Assembly: GCA_022570795.1 (NCBI GenBank)
Contig: JAKUDP010000010.1
Coordinates: forward strand, 496,001 to 560,000
From: Sphaerulina vaccinii
Taxonomy: Eukaryota; Ascomycota; Dothideomycetes; Mycosphaerellales; Mycosphaerellaceae
Direction: 5' to 3'
Length of the DNA: 64,000 nt
Position 1 is the first letter of the stretch. The number at the start of each line of letters is the position of its first letter. This document shows positions 11,949 to 22,685 of this stretch, piece by piece. A program made the position numbers and the translations under genes. Below the pieces are notes generated by a model that made no database searches, was not told the DNA's origin, and saw only the letters and a list, made by a program, of their open reading frames with translations.

Positions 11949-13062
11949 ATGCCATCACCATTTCTACAAGTCCTTAGACTGCCATCAGCATTGCGCCAGA
12001 CATGCTTCGAGGTCATCACAAGCACAAGGTGCTACACATTATCTGCCTGCAGAGCTGCTGAAGGCCATGAAAATCCATTGGTATCACTTCTTCTTCGCCA
12101 CTACTCAAAGACTAACATATCAATCAGGGACTTCCAAGATCTGGCACTCCTCCCAATCTGACCGCTCGCATGAAACGAGGTGTGCTCTTCCATGCCTCCT
12201 TACCAAATCACAAGAACTGACATCGCAAGGGCTTCCCGAAAAGCGACCAATACCTAATGTGAGCGAAGTAGTCGCCGTAAGCAGTGCCAAAGGTGGCGTA
12301 GGAAAGAGCACCATCGCAGTCAACTTAGCCCTCGCTCTGGCACGACAAGGCCTACACACTGGCATCCTCGATACAGATATCTACGGACCCAGCATACCAA
12401 CTCTTCTCAACCTTGAAGGCTACGAACCAGAACTCGATGCGAACAATCGACTTGTACCTTTAACAGCATATGGCATCAAAGCCATGTCGATGGGCTTTCT
12501 CGTACCTCAGAGTAGTCCCATTGCTTGGAGAGGTCTAATGTTGCAGAAAGCCATGACGCAGCTATTGTTCGAGGTATCATGGCCGAAATTGGACGTTCTG
12601 GTTATTGATCTTCCGCCTGGAACTGGAGATGTTCAGCTCACTCTTACTCAAAGCGTCGAGCTTGCGGGTGCTGCGATCGTTTCGACGCCGCAGGACTTGG
12701 CTTTGCGCGATGCTGTGAGAGGGGTCGCGATGTTTGAGAAAGTCAATGTGCCGATACTAGGCATGGTCCAGAATATGAGCACGTTCACTTGTACGAATTG
12801 TGGGCATAACCATGATATATTTGGTCTTGATGGTATGTATCTTTCTCGAATATGCTGTGTGAGATTGGACTAACAGGTTATAGGTGCGAAGAAGAAGTGC
12901 AGCGAACTGGGCATCGACTTTCTAGGCGACATACCTTTACATCCGGACATATGTGCTAGTGCTGATGTCGGCAAGCCCACAATGGCTGCAAGTCCCGAGT
13001 CGCCACAAGCGCAAGCCTTTGTCAACCTCGCGAAGAGCATCACCACGAAGCTACAACTTTAG
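11949..13062 (+). CDS. IND1: Mitochondrial P-loop Fe-S scaffold IND1/NUBPL (Mrp/NBP35 family)
   Basis: Four exons (11949-12080, 12128-12179, 12230-12832, 12884-13062) encode 321 residues. The first exon is an Arg/Ser-rich mitochondrial presequence. Splicing gives HENPLGLPRSGTPPNL and then the deviant Walker A KGGVGKST (residues 82-89), DTDIYGPSIPTLL, VIDLPPGTGD and the cluster-ligating CxxC at C249 and C252 (CTNCGH). IND1 delivers 4Fe-4S clusters to respiratory complex I in the matrix. The second exon is only 52 nt. The third intron has a perfect CTAAC branch site. An upstream in-frame ATG at 11880 exists, but the downstream ATG gives a more typical presequence. It follows the BVMO by 208 bp on the same strand and converges on the beta-glucosidase. 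Confidence 0.92.
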
Positions 13063-13203
13063 ACATCATCATGTATAGCCTCGACAGTGGACAAACAGGA
13101 AAGGCCTCATGCTAATGCAACACGCATTCGATTTCGCTTTTCGAGATCTGTACACTAGTACTATACTGCTCCCGGCTATCTACTTCTCATGACAGCCAGT
13201 CCA

Positions 13204-16139
13204 CTAAAAGCTCAACACGGCACTGAGTGGTAGCTTCCTGCTCGAGTTCCCAACATACACCGTCTTGGTGTAATTCGAGATAAGCCAGTCTTGTGCAGCA
13301 GTGTCCCAGTTGCTGAGATCTCTCCTCGTGATATCAGCTGTAAAAGTTGCACTCATGCCCGGCTGGATCGACAGACGATCGAAGTTCCTCAACTGCACTT
13401 TGGCATCATTTGGTCCACCAAGTGAGACATAAAGCTGCGCCACCTCGTCGCCGGCAACTGAGCCAGTGTTGGTGACAGTCGCAGTAGCAGTGAAGAGCAC
13501 ATCGTACAGCAGAGGGTTCCCGCCAGGTGCACCACCAGCTGCGGCATATGGTTGCGGAGCGGAGTCATACGAGCCTGCGGGCCAGGTGTAGTTGACACCA
13601 TAGTCTGGATCGCCACTGGAAGCTGCTAAGTCGGTTGAGTTGATGTAAGGATAGATATAGGCGTAGACTCCAGATAGGTTTGCTGGTCGAACGTAGTCTG
13701 CTGCGTTCATTGAGACGGCGCCATATGTTGGCGCTGCCGGCGTACTGCCTGTTGTTGGGCTGTAGGCTCCCACTGCGTGTGACTGGATGCTCAGATTGGA
13801 GAAGGAGAACGTGGTGTACGACATTCCAAAGCCGAACTCGTAGATGGGTGTCCGGTTGTACTTGTCCAGAGCTCTATAGTCGATGAAGATACCTTCTTCG
13901 AATGAATCCTGGGGTGCATTGAGGCCATTGTTGGGTTCATATAGTACTTCCGTACCATAGTCTGTAGGGTCCTTGGCCCAGGAGAACGGAGTCTTTCCAC
14001 CAGGATTCATCTTTCCATAGAGGATATCAGTGATAGCGTTGCCAGACTCCTGTCCTGGAATTCCAGCCCAGATGATCGCAGTGACGTTCTCGTTGTCGTA
14101 CCAGGGTGTTACGGTGACCTCTCCGACTGTGTGCATGACCACTACTGTGTTGTTGCAGAAGCTTGTGACATTCTTGATCAGGTCGTCGCCATTGTGCCAG
14201 AGTGTCAGGTTGTTGCGATCGCCTTCGTTTCCATCAACCACAATATATCCCTCACCTGCGTCCGCGTTCGCAAATATTAAGCAACAACCATTGACGTCGG
14301 AGACTCTGCGAGAGAGTGCGTCGATCTGAGTGTAAGCATAGTCGTCAATGACACTCTCGATAGCTCCACCGTGGCTACGCACTTCGGCCTTGATAGCTTC
14401 TAGAGGAGTGACGAGGTATGGAAAGTTGGCAGTGCCTAACAGACGAGTCAGTACATCGATGGGAGCCTTTGAAAAGCCGGACATTACTCACCTGAACCCC
14501 AACCCATTGCAAGCGTGCCGTTGTCACATCCTATGAACATGTTAGTGTGCAACCGACAACCCGCGAAAGTTAAGGCTTCACTCACCTCGATCTGAGCAAC
14601 CGTTTGGTCCATATTGATTCTCAGCTGCATCAGAGCCGAAGACAGCAGTAAGCTTTTCCTTTCCGGTGAGTGGCAGAGCGCCCTTGTTCTTGAGCAATAC
14701 TGTGGCCTTGGCTGCGAACTCACGAATGTCTGCAGCATGTTCCCGTCGCACATCAACGTGGTTGTTGATCTGTGTGTAGTCTTGCTGCGCGTAAGCGTGC
14801 TTGAAGCCATAAGTATCCTGGCTCCATGATGAAAAGTTCGGCGCATCCTCGACCTGATGTCCCTCCCTGTCAACGTAATACCATGCAGCCACGATTCTGA
14901 CAGCAGCGTCATCGAGTCTCCATTGTGGGATGGTGCCGTTAAGGATAGCGATTGTCATATTTGGTCCCCAGTAGCTTGTCGCGCTGTCGAAACCAACATC
15001 GCCTGGCATGGTCATGTCCAAACCGGCCAGAGCACTGCTTACACCAGAGTGCTGAGCACTCCAATCTGACATAATGAATCCCTGGAAGCCAAGCTCTCCT
15101 TTCAAGAGGTAGTTCATAAGGTAGCTGTTCTGGCACTAAAAGTAGTAGGTAGAAAGGTCAGCAAGTATCTCTGAAGACGCAGGCTGTCTCATCGAGTGTC
15201 TGTCTTTGAGCTCAGCACCCAAGTGGCTGTGAGCTCAGTGAGACACTGTTGATAGCGCACTTACAGCGTATGAGTTGTTGACCTGATTGTACGAGCACAT
15301 GATGGATCCAGTTCCAGCACGAACGGCGTCTGCGAAAGGCCAGAGATACAACTCGTGCATAGTCACATCATCCACATTCGAGCTGATTGCCGCAGTGAGA
15401 TTGGCTGGTGGAGGTCCTTGTCGATAGTGCTCTTGCTCATTGACAATGTAGTGCTTTGTGCAGGCAATGACTCCAGCATCTTGAATACCCTTCACAGTCT
15501 CGTAGACTGCGATGCCAGTCAGAGATGGATCTGGTGAGAAACCTTCCCAATTGCGACCTCCGGCGGCATTCCTGCCAAGAGGTCCAATAGCAGGGCCGAG
15601 TTGTACATCAACTCCCTTGTCTCTGTGCTCGCTTCCCATATCGTAGCCACGCCTGTAATAGAGATCTCTCGACCATGTTGCTGCGATCGTGACGCCGGCA
15701 GGAAAGGCGCTTGCGAAGTCTGCAAATCGTACTCCCAGTGGAGAGTCTTGCATACATAGCGCTTTGAAGCCAAGACGAGGAATGCCACCAGTGTTTCCCA
15801 CGCACTTCTCTCCCTCCCAGCCAACACCCGTAGTGAGGTTTACTTTTTCCAGCAGTGTCAATCCGGAGACAAATGCTGTTGCCTTCTCGTATGCTTCTTT
15901 CCAATCACCGAGACCTTCAGAGACCTTTTTTACAGCCCACAGTCAGTACGATAGCCATGGACGCGTCTGGTACGCGTAGAGTTCTGTGTTCTCCTCTGAA
16001 GACTGACTGGTGATGGATACTTTGGAGGACTCTGAGCATTGACAAGATTCTCTTCGGTGTTATTCGCAAATGGCTGTATTGGCACCTGTGCCAGGACGGC
16101 AGGTAATGCTGCTAGCAGCACTGTGTTGAGCAGCACCAT
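13204..16139 (-). CDS. Secreted beta-glucosidase, glycoside hydrolase family 3
   Basis: Five exons (16139-16008, 15924-15265, 15135-14586, 14530-14492, 14435-13204) encode 870 residues, matching fungal GH3 beta-glucosidases of about 860. Residues 1-17 are a signal peptide. The GH3 N-terminal barrel starts with LTLLEKVNLTTGVGW and LCMQDSPLGVRF; the nucleophile is D288 in FIMSDWSAQH, with MCSYNQVNNSY just before intron 2. The (alpha/beta)6 domain and a C-terminal fibronectin-III-like domain (VTNTGSVAGDEVAQLYVS) follow. It should release glucose from cellobiose and other beta-glucosides outside the cell. The fourth exon is only 39 nt. The first intron (16007-15925, GTCAGT to AAAAAG) is the least certain junction; it yields YPSP-VSEGLGDWKEAYE. 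Confidence 0.92.
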
Positions 16140-17433
16140 CGTGTATAAATTCTTCCAATGGCTTCAACTCAGCTTCAACTCACTGAAGTTTGATGTGTCG
16201 GAAAAGATGTCCGACCTTGTAGTGAAACTAGAAGTCGAGTGATACTACCTTGCAAAAGGACCCAGCGTCCTTTTAATGCATCGCTACCACGAAGACGGAG
16301 CCGAATACTACCTTTAACCAGGAAGTGCGGCTACGCAGATGACATGCGTTTGCGTATTAGTACAGATGCATGTCCCCGCGCAGGAATCGAATGTTAATGT
16401 CATGGCGTGCCTGAAGCTAGGTCTGTTTCGAAATTCTCAGCGCCCAGAGAGGCAGGTATCAGCATCGCCTGTGAGATGTGTGCCTTGATCTTGGGGTACG
16501 ACTGGGGTGAAAGAGCGATAGCTCCGCATAATTTCTATTTTGTCGTCAGCTCCATCTTCTCCATCTTCTCCAGTTTTCCCGCGTGGGCCCACAAGCTCGG
16601 TCAAGCATTAAGGCGAAGCGGCAGAGATATATTTTCGTATTCGCAGGATTGGCGTGTCTTTGAGAAATCTGCCGGTGGTATGTTCCAGGAAAAATACCAG
16701 GCGCTTCGTTTGGCATTGAGCTCTATGGCAGTATAAGTACTGCTTTCAGGGCTGCTTCTGTCCATCATCTCCAAGGAAGCCGTCCTGCTACAGCATAAAG
16801 CTGTACGAGGTGCTACAATCGCCTAGCTACCGATCTGGGAGCGGTATGCCAGCACAATGATGCAAGGTTGGTCATCGGGTCCAAGCCATTGTGCATTGAC
16901 TGCTCGGTTGCATCGGACATCAGACTTGGTGGTCATCAGGATTCCGGACTTTGAACTGGAACAACCCTCTGAGCAGTGCTGTCTCCAAGCTCCAAATCCG
17001 AAGGAACGAAGTGGTTGTTAGAACCAGAGTTGGCGTGGCAGGGCAGAGTTTGAGCTTTCGCGATGAGGCTGCTAGCCACGCGACAATTCGTATGCTGCAA
17101 GGATGTGGTGAGAGTAGTGCATCAAGGCACCTGGTCGCTCATGATCGGAAGCGGAGATCGTTGGAAGCTGGTCTGTCTTCCCTTTCCTTTCAACAGAAAC
17201 AGTCCTGCTGGAACACAGTGACTCGAATCTCGAGCAATGGGAGCATTCTCCGAAGTCGCTTGAGAGTCAGGACTAGTTCACGTCAGTATCATCTCGATCC
17301 GAACTCAAAGTCTTTGACACGCATAGCAACGAACAATGATGAATGCTCCCGTCGTGCTGGATCTTCTTGGAAGCAGCATTTCCACAATGTTGCTTTTCAG
17401 TGAGGCTTCTTTCTTATTCGTTGAAGCACCACC
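16140..17433. promoter_or_regulatory. Divergent promoter region between beta-glucosidase and SDR
   Basis: No gene is recognised; a 150-codon plus frame (16951-17403) has no motif. Near the beta-glucosidase start are two palindromes: GTCGGA-N7-TCCGAC at 16197-16215, which contains CGG-N9-CCG, and AAAAGGAC-N5-GTCCTTTT at 16254-16274. Two six-base matches to the CreA/CRE1 carbon-repression site SYGGRG lie at 16374-16379 (reverse strand) and 16502-16507. Six-base matches are expected by chance, so these are weak. Confidence 0.35.
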
Positions 17434-18288
17434 ATGAAACCATTCGCCTTAGTCACCCCATCCTCACGAGGCATTGGGCTTGAGCTTGCTCGTAGGCTGC
17501 TCCAGACAACGAACGTACCCATCGTAGCGACGGCGCGAAGAGACCTCGATCAAACGAAAGAGAATGTGTTATCTGGATTGAAAGATGTCAAAGAAGACAG
17601 ATTACATGTCTTGAAGTTGGACGTTCTTGGTGAGCAACATGCGGCCGCCCCCACGATGAACCAGGACCAGTACTGAGATTACTGTTATTGTTCAGATGAG
17701 GGTATAGTCGCCGAAGCGGCAGAACAGCTCTCTAAACTCCTGCCAAAGGACGAGAACTATCTTCACCTCTCGCTCGCCATTCCAGGAATCCTCTTCCCAG
17801 AGAAGAGCCCAGCTCAGATCAACTACGACAATGCGCTCCTTACCTTTCGAACGAATACTCTCGGACCAATGCTTCTGCTGAAATACTTTGCACCTTTCCT
17901 CCCGAAGAAAGCGACCAAGCTGGAAAGAGTAGAAGGATTGCCCAAGACTGCAGTATGGGCCAACATGTCTGCGCGCGTAGGCTCAATCACAGACAACAGA
18001 TTAGGAGGCTGGTATAGCTATCGAGCTTCGAAAGCAGCTGTAAACCAGGTGACGAAGTCCTTTGACAATTACCTGCAGCCCAGTGCAGGCGAGAATGCCA
18101 TGTCTATCAGCATGCATCCAGGAACTGTCAAGACGAATCTGAGTAAAGAGTTCTGGAGTAATGTGAAAGACGAGAAGTTGTTTAGTCCTGAGTTCTCTGC
18201 TGAGAAGCTCATGGAGATGATCAATAGTCGGACGCTGGATGATCGCGGAAAGTGCTGGGACTGGGATAGTAAGGAGGTGCCTCCGTAG
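17434..18288 (+). CDS. Short-chain dehydrogenase/reductase (C-factor-like)
   Basis: Exons 17434-17629 and 17696-18288 encode 262 residues. The 66-nt intron (GTGAGC to TTCAG) joins LKLDVL to DEGIVAEAA. The N-terminal Rossmann motif reads VTPSSRGIGLELARRL, a variant of TGxxxGIG with Pro in place of the first Gly, as in the C-factor-like subgroup. The catalytic Ser lies in ANMSARVGS and the Tyr-Lys pair is Y174 and K178 in YRASK. HPGTVKTNLS is the conserved C-terminal segment that binds nicotinamide. It is a classical NAD(P)-dependent oxidoreductase, with substrate unknown. It is transcribed away from the beta-glucosidase and ends 57 bp from the convergent small gene. Confidence 0.88.
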
Positions 18289-18345
18289 TTGTTCGGTGGT
18301 AATACAGCTCGAGCAGCAGAAGATATGATACGCTTGAAAGTTAAA

Positions 18346-18662
18346 TTACTTCTTGTTCAGTTCTTCTGCGCGCTTCTTGAGTTCCTCCTTGGAGGCTGGC
18401 TCTCCCAGGTTGTCTGCGATCACCTGCGTCTGTGAGTACAGCTCATACGTGTCGGAGAAGGGTTCACGAAGAGAGAAATGCTTACAGGTCCAGGGTTGGC
18501 AGCATGATCCTCTTGCGAGGCTACACCGCCCTTCTTTGCTTCAGCCTCACTTTTGCCTTGTGCAAGCGTCTCCTTGATGTCTGCTCATATGTTAGCCTAG
18601 AACTGCAACTCTGACCTCAGGGAACGCTCACGTTGGTCGTTATCGCCTGGAATCACTGGCAT
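18346..18662 (-). CDS. Small conserved-looking fungal protein, 69 residues, unknown function
   Basis: I assemble three exons (18662-18632, 18580-18486, 18429-18346) that sum to 210 nt in frame. The product begins MPVIPGDND, has a hydrophilic middle with VASQEDHAANPGP and ends EPASKEELKKRAEELNKK, all strongly charged and probably disordered or helical. The composition is like small stress-associated proteins of filamentous fungi, but I cannot name a family. Intron 1 (18631-18581) has GTGAGC, a GCTAAC branch site and CAG. Intron 2 has two possible acceptors six bases apart (ending 18430 or 18424) that add or drop Thr-Gln. The frame remains open upstream to 18791, where a perfect 20-bp tandem duplication lies, so the start could be further up. 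Confidence 0.6.
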
Positions 18663-18670
18663 CTTGGCTG

Positions 18671-18710
18671 CTGGCTCGCTGTGGGTACTGCTGGCTCGCT
18701 GTGGGTACTG
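18671..18710. repeat. Perfect 20-bp tandem duplication
   Basis: The unit CTGGCTCGCTGTGGGTACTG occurs twice head to tail at 18671-18690 and 18691-18710, just upstream of the small minus-strand gene. Twenty bases is not a multiple of three, which argues that this stretch is 5' untranslated. Confidence 0.9.
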
Positions 18711-19548
18711 ACTTATTGCTTCGAGTTCTTCTTCGATCGATTGTTCGTCCTTGTTATTGCTTGTATTAAGTTGACATCTTGAGCAGTTCACATTCCAAGG
18801 CAGCGACTTCGATCATTCGGCAACATCGTCATAGCGGGAAGGTGCGGAGAGCTGGGAAGAAGGGAAGGAGCGGTCCGAGCAACACGTGGAGTGGGATGAC
18901 TTTGCTAGGATGCAGTCCGCGCTCGAGCACTTGTGGAACTTCTCTCGCAACATCAGCATACACAACACATCATTCTCCAAGCACAACGTACAGAAGACTG
19001 CAGCTCGGCTGCAACGCGATGAAGTAATAGCTCTCATCATACATGGCCAAGACAAGACACGCCTCTGTACAGCTTCAAGCTCTTTCCATTGGCCTCGGTG
19101 ACATGTCAGATGTGACCAGCATCTCCTATCCTTGGAAGGCGGACGCAGTATCGTCGCAACCAGACTCGCCAAAAGCCTTGGCTCTTCGGATGTGATGTGC
19201 TGGAAAGACCAGGGTCGGCGAAGACGACGAACAGGTGGGGACTCTTCGGCGTCAGCTATGACTTCGTCAGCTGTTCAGTCACTTCTCATCAAGATGAAAG
19301 ATCAGTCTCAGGCCACGATGGTAGGTAAGAAGAGAAGCAATGATTCCCAGGAAAGGTTTAGATTTCAACAACTAATGAGTGTGTCCAACATCTGACAATC
19401 TTCTCTTCCCCATTGTCTTCAACGCATCATCAATCTCCCATTCCTCCACTTAGCATCGTATGCAGCCATCATCAAGAGAGGGTGCGTAAGGTCTTTGGCA
19501 ATCCATCCTCAAGGTCGAGACAAGCGGCTCATGGTTGCGTCGAGTTGT
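18711..19548. other. Intergenic region, no gene recognised
   Basis: Between the 69-residue gene and the metallothionein-like gene I see only short overlapping frames on both strands (the longest is 119 codons, minus, 18813-19172) with no motif. It should hold the promoter of the 69-residue gene and the 3' end of the metallothionein transcript. Confidence 0.45.
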
Positions 19549-19699
19549 CTATTTCTGCATCGAGGCAGGACGGATCAGCATAACGAATCCTTCATGTGGT
19601 TGTTCAGTAGGCGAACGGCTGAAATCGACTTACGCAGTTGCAGCTGTCGCTGGAGGAGCACGCGCAGTTGGCGTTAGAGCAGGAGTTGCAGCCACCCAT
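19549..19699 (-). CDS. Copper-type metallothionein, 23 residues, intron before the last codon
   Basis: Exon 1 (19699-19634) encodes 22 residues starting MGGCNSCSNANCAC and ending SCNC. It has six cysteines in one C-x-x-C and two C-x-C groups and no aromatic residues, closely resembling the 25-residue Neurospora copper metallothionein. The frame then meets GTAAGT; a 79-nt intron (19633-19555) with a TGCTGATCC branch-like site and GATGCAG acceptor leads to exon 2 (19554-19549), which is just AAA TAG, so the protein ends C-N-C-K. Unspliced reading would instead add nine residues. A TATATATGG box lies at 19809-19818, about 110 bp upstream of the ATG, which supports this start rather than longer in-frame ones. 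The protein should bind Cu(I) in the cytosol. Confidence 0.8.
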
Positions 19700-19808
19700 G
19701 ATGAATAGTGTTGTGGTTGGTGTTGGTTGATTGGTGTTTGTGTTGTGATAGTTTGGACCTTGATGGAACTGATGGGATGAAAAGCACCTTAGAGCGAAGA
19801 AAGCACTC

Positions 19809-19818
19809 CCATATATAT
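19809..19818 (-). promoter_or_regulatory. TATA box of the metallothionein-like gene
   Basis: ATATATATGG on the minus strand, about 110 bp upstream of the ATG, is well placed for a short 5' leader. Fungal housekeeping genes often lack a TATA box, whereas inducible genes such as metallothioneins usually have one. Confidence 0.55.
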
Positions 19819-20363
19819 GTCTGTCAACCCGTGCCTGCTGCTGTACACCCACTCAGATTCTCATGTGGACATGGCAAGCTAACGCCAAACTTTATGCAGC
19901 TCAAGGTTTGGTAGTATGTTGTACAACGAATACTAGTGAACGAATCTCATCCCTCCAAATCCCACGTCTTGTGGGTAAATCATATGTCTCAGAGTTGTCT
20001 AGGTCTTCACTCCGGGCCTTTCCTGCTACGAACAGCTAGTCAAGTGGGCCATGCAAGAATTTACGTTGGTCGAAGCTCGAATGCTAGGTGCAGCTAGAAG
20101 CTATGAAAGCTGCCCTTGTTGCAGACCTTACTACTGCCAAGATCATTATGATCCGAGTATGTAGGCGCGTATGCCGTAGCAGTAGGCGATTGGAAAATCA
20201 GTCATTTGCAGCATGCCGAAAGACTTGATGAGGAGAGCACTGCATCTCCATTCATGTCAACGTTGAACAGTTCCACCGCTGCTGCTTGCTGTCTGTCTGA
20301 AGAAGTGCAGGGCACTCCATCCCATGCAGGACCATTATCAGCGATAGTGGCCAGGTCACGCGC
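19819..20363. other. Intergenic region, no gene recognised
   Basis: The region holds the upstream part of the metallothionein promoter and the 3' end of the aldehyde dehydrogenase gene. I see no conserved frame. Confidence 0.45.
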
Positions 20364-22309
20364 TTAGAATCCTGTAAGCTTACGCACTCCCTGCCACCGC
20401 CGATGAAGAGTCTCCCCGTATCCCGCTTCGACCACACCCCGTGAAACATGCCACGCATTCGGCCGCATAGGGTAATCCAGATTTGCGGGTATTGCTGTCT
20501 TGATCAACCAAGGCCATTTGTCGATACACACAGATTTGGCGTTGCAGAGACTCCTCAGTCCTTCTGTTCCGGCGAACCTTCCATAACCAGAACCGCGCAT
20601 ACCGCCAAATGGGAGTTGAACAACGTAATACCTACACCCGCACTAGTCAGCAAGTTTGATCACGAGACTGATCCGTAAAGGAGACCACTTACGCCGCAAA
20701 GTCATTCACCGCTACCATGCCAGCTTTGATAGCGTTCGTCACCTGCGAAAGATTGCGCTGCGCTCCGGACGAGGAAGTAGGTCCAAAGACACTCGCACCT
20801 AAGCCATACTCGGTGCTGTTGGCAATCTCGACGGCATCATCCACGTCATTTGCTCGTATCATGACACAAACAGGGCCGAACAGCTCCTCCTGAGCAATCC
20901 GCATCGATGGGGTCACATCCACTATCAGCGTCGGCAAGAAGTAATGGCCGCCGGGGTATTGTTCGTGATGGTATCTGTGTCCTCCCACGAGCAGCCGTGC
21001 GCCTTGGGCTCTAGCCTCCACTATCAGTTGTTCCAAGCGGTCAAACGACGCGGGCGATATCATTGCTCCAACGTCGATAGCCTCGTCTCCACGTCTATCG
21101 GGGTCGAGGTCGCTCCCAAGTCGTAGTGCGCGGATGCGTGGCTCGAGCAAAGTGACCAGCGTGGCATATGCTCCAGGCATGGCGATGATCCGTTCAATGC
21201 CAACGCAATTCTGTCCACCAGATTGGAAGACTCCACGCATTAGGATGCTGGCGACTCTATCAATCTCTCCGCTCGACATGGTCCTTCCATCGGGATGGTC
21301 GAGAATGACTGCTGGATCTTTGCCACCTAGTTCGATGCACAGCGGAGTCAGAGCCTTGGATGCACTCTTCGCTACTTGGTGAGCTATGGGTCTGCTGCCG
21401 ATGAAGGTTAGGTGCGCAATGCCACGGTGCGATGTGAAGTAGTCGGCGGTCTCAGGCCAGCATGATATGGCGTGCGCAACATTCGGATCATGACCACAGG
21501 CCTCAAGCGCGCCCCGGACGATGTCAATGAAGTAGCTGGATGACCAAGCAGTTTGTTCGCTGCCCTTGACGACGATTGCATTGCCTGCGAACAGAGCGCT
21601 GATGATCGGACCAAGGAGGTTATGGAAGGGATAACTGTCATGGCTGTCAGCAATGACTTATGCAGTATGGAGCAAGATGTGAAACTGACTTCCAGCTAAC
21701 ACAGGCAGCGACGACACCCAGAGGCTCGTAGCGGACTTCATTGTTCTTGTAGAACATGAGAAGATTTGTTGGTCGTGCATCAGGTCTAAGTGCCTTCTCG
21801 CCATGATCGATAGTCCATTTGAGCTTCTCTGCCGTGACGAGGACTTCTCCAAACAACGCGTCAACGCGAGTCTTGCCGCTATCCAGACATGCAGCGCGGA
21901 TGATTTGTTCCTGGTTGTCAAGTAAGAACTTGAGTAAAGTCTTCAGGACTTGCCGCCGTTGAGCAAAAGTGGTGAGACTCCATGACTTTTGTGCTTCTGC
22001 TGCTCGAGAGACAATTCTGTCAATGCGATCTGGAGAAGAGGGATTGATAAGACCCAAATATTGCCCAGTGGCCGGGGCGTAGCATTGTATAGCGGTCGAG
22101 CCAGGCACCTTGATGGATGGCTTATCCAACCCCTTTCCTTTCCAGTCAGGTGAGCAGGGTTCCGGTACTGGCACTGAGAACTTCACTGCTTGTTCTGGGT
22201 CTTTTCGTAGCAGGCGAGATGCAGTGTACGCGATCGCAAGAGCAAGTATTGCGCCATATGTTCTTGTGTCCAGCAGGAGTCCAACAATGCGATCCATTGG
22301 ATCATCCAT
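20364..22309 (-). CDS. Membrane-anchored aldehyde dehydrogenase, MSC7/ALDH22-like
   Basis: Three exons (22309-21690, 21634-20693, 20631-20364) encode 609 residues, longer than soluble ALDHs (about 500) and close to yeast Msc7. An N-terminal hydrophobic segment (about residues 17-34) anchors it in a membrane, probably the ER. The junction of exons 1 and 2 restores VAACVSWNYPFHNLLGP. The general base is E308 in CIELGGKDP and the nucleophile is C350 in GGQNCVGIERI. EELFGPV and LPFGGMRGSGYGRF are also intact. It should oxidise an aldehyde with NAD(P)+, with the substrate unknown. The gene shares a 376-bp upstream region with the divergent TPR-like gene. Introns of 55 and 61 nt are GT-AG. Confidence 0.9.
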
Positions 22310-22685
22310 TGGAAGCTTGAATTTACGTGATTGGTCGTGCTTTTGCTGCAGTCTCTCAAGAAACGGGAGAAACGCGAGTGAGGCTTCCTTACATCGTCTA
22401 ATCGCCGCAAGTATCCCCCGAATTAAGCATGTGTATTGCTCTCCCGCCGAGTGTGACCGGTACCGCCTGCGAGCGTGTTCGTGTCAATGTCATTTGTTGA
22501 AGCTCGTCAAAGTTCCAAGTCAAAATTGGACTGGTAGTGCTGCCTCAGGCTCTAAAGCCTTGGCTCTTGCATGTGATTGATGATTGTGCTTCTGACGATC
22601 TACAGCTGCCCGTTTCTTGACTACTGTACTTCGCATCTTCACAAACAGCACACTGTTCCATTGACCTGGGATATTTCTAGGAGCG
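22310..22685. promoter_or_regulatory. 376-bp bidirectional promoter (ALDH / TPR-like gene)
   Basis: Both flanking genes start outward from this short interval, so their promoters must overlap or abut. I identify no TATA box or clear factor site. Confidence 0.5.

Noticed and set aside
16374..16507. Two SYGGRG (CreA-like) six-mers near the beta-glucosidase
   Set aside because: Single six-base degenerate matches occur often by chance; I mention them in the promoter entry but do not claim binding.
16951..17403. 150-codon plus-strand frame upstream of the SDR
   Set aside because: No motif, biased composition, and it lies in a promoter interval.
4264..18288. Secondary-metabolite cluster around the BVMO, GMC oxidoreductase and SDR
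   Set aside because: There is no PKS, NRPS, terpene synthase, cluster regulator or transporter, and housekeeping IND1 lies among them.
19634..19852. Longer in-frame start for the metallothionein (82 codons)
   Set aside because: The extra N-terminus overlaps the TATA box and leader and has no similarity to metallothioneins.
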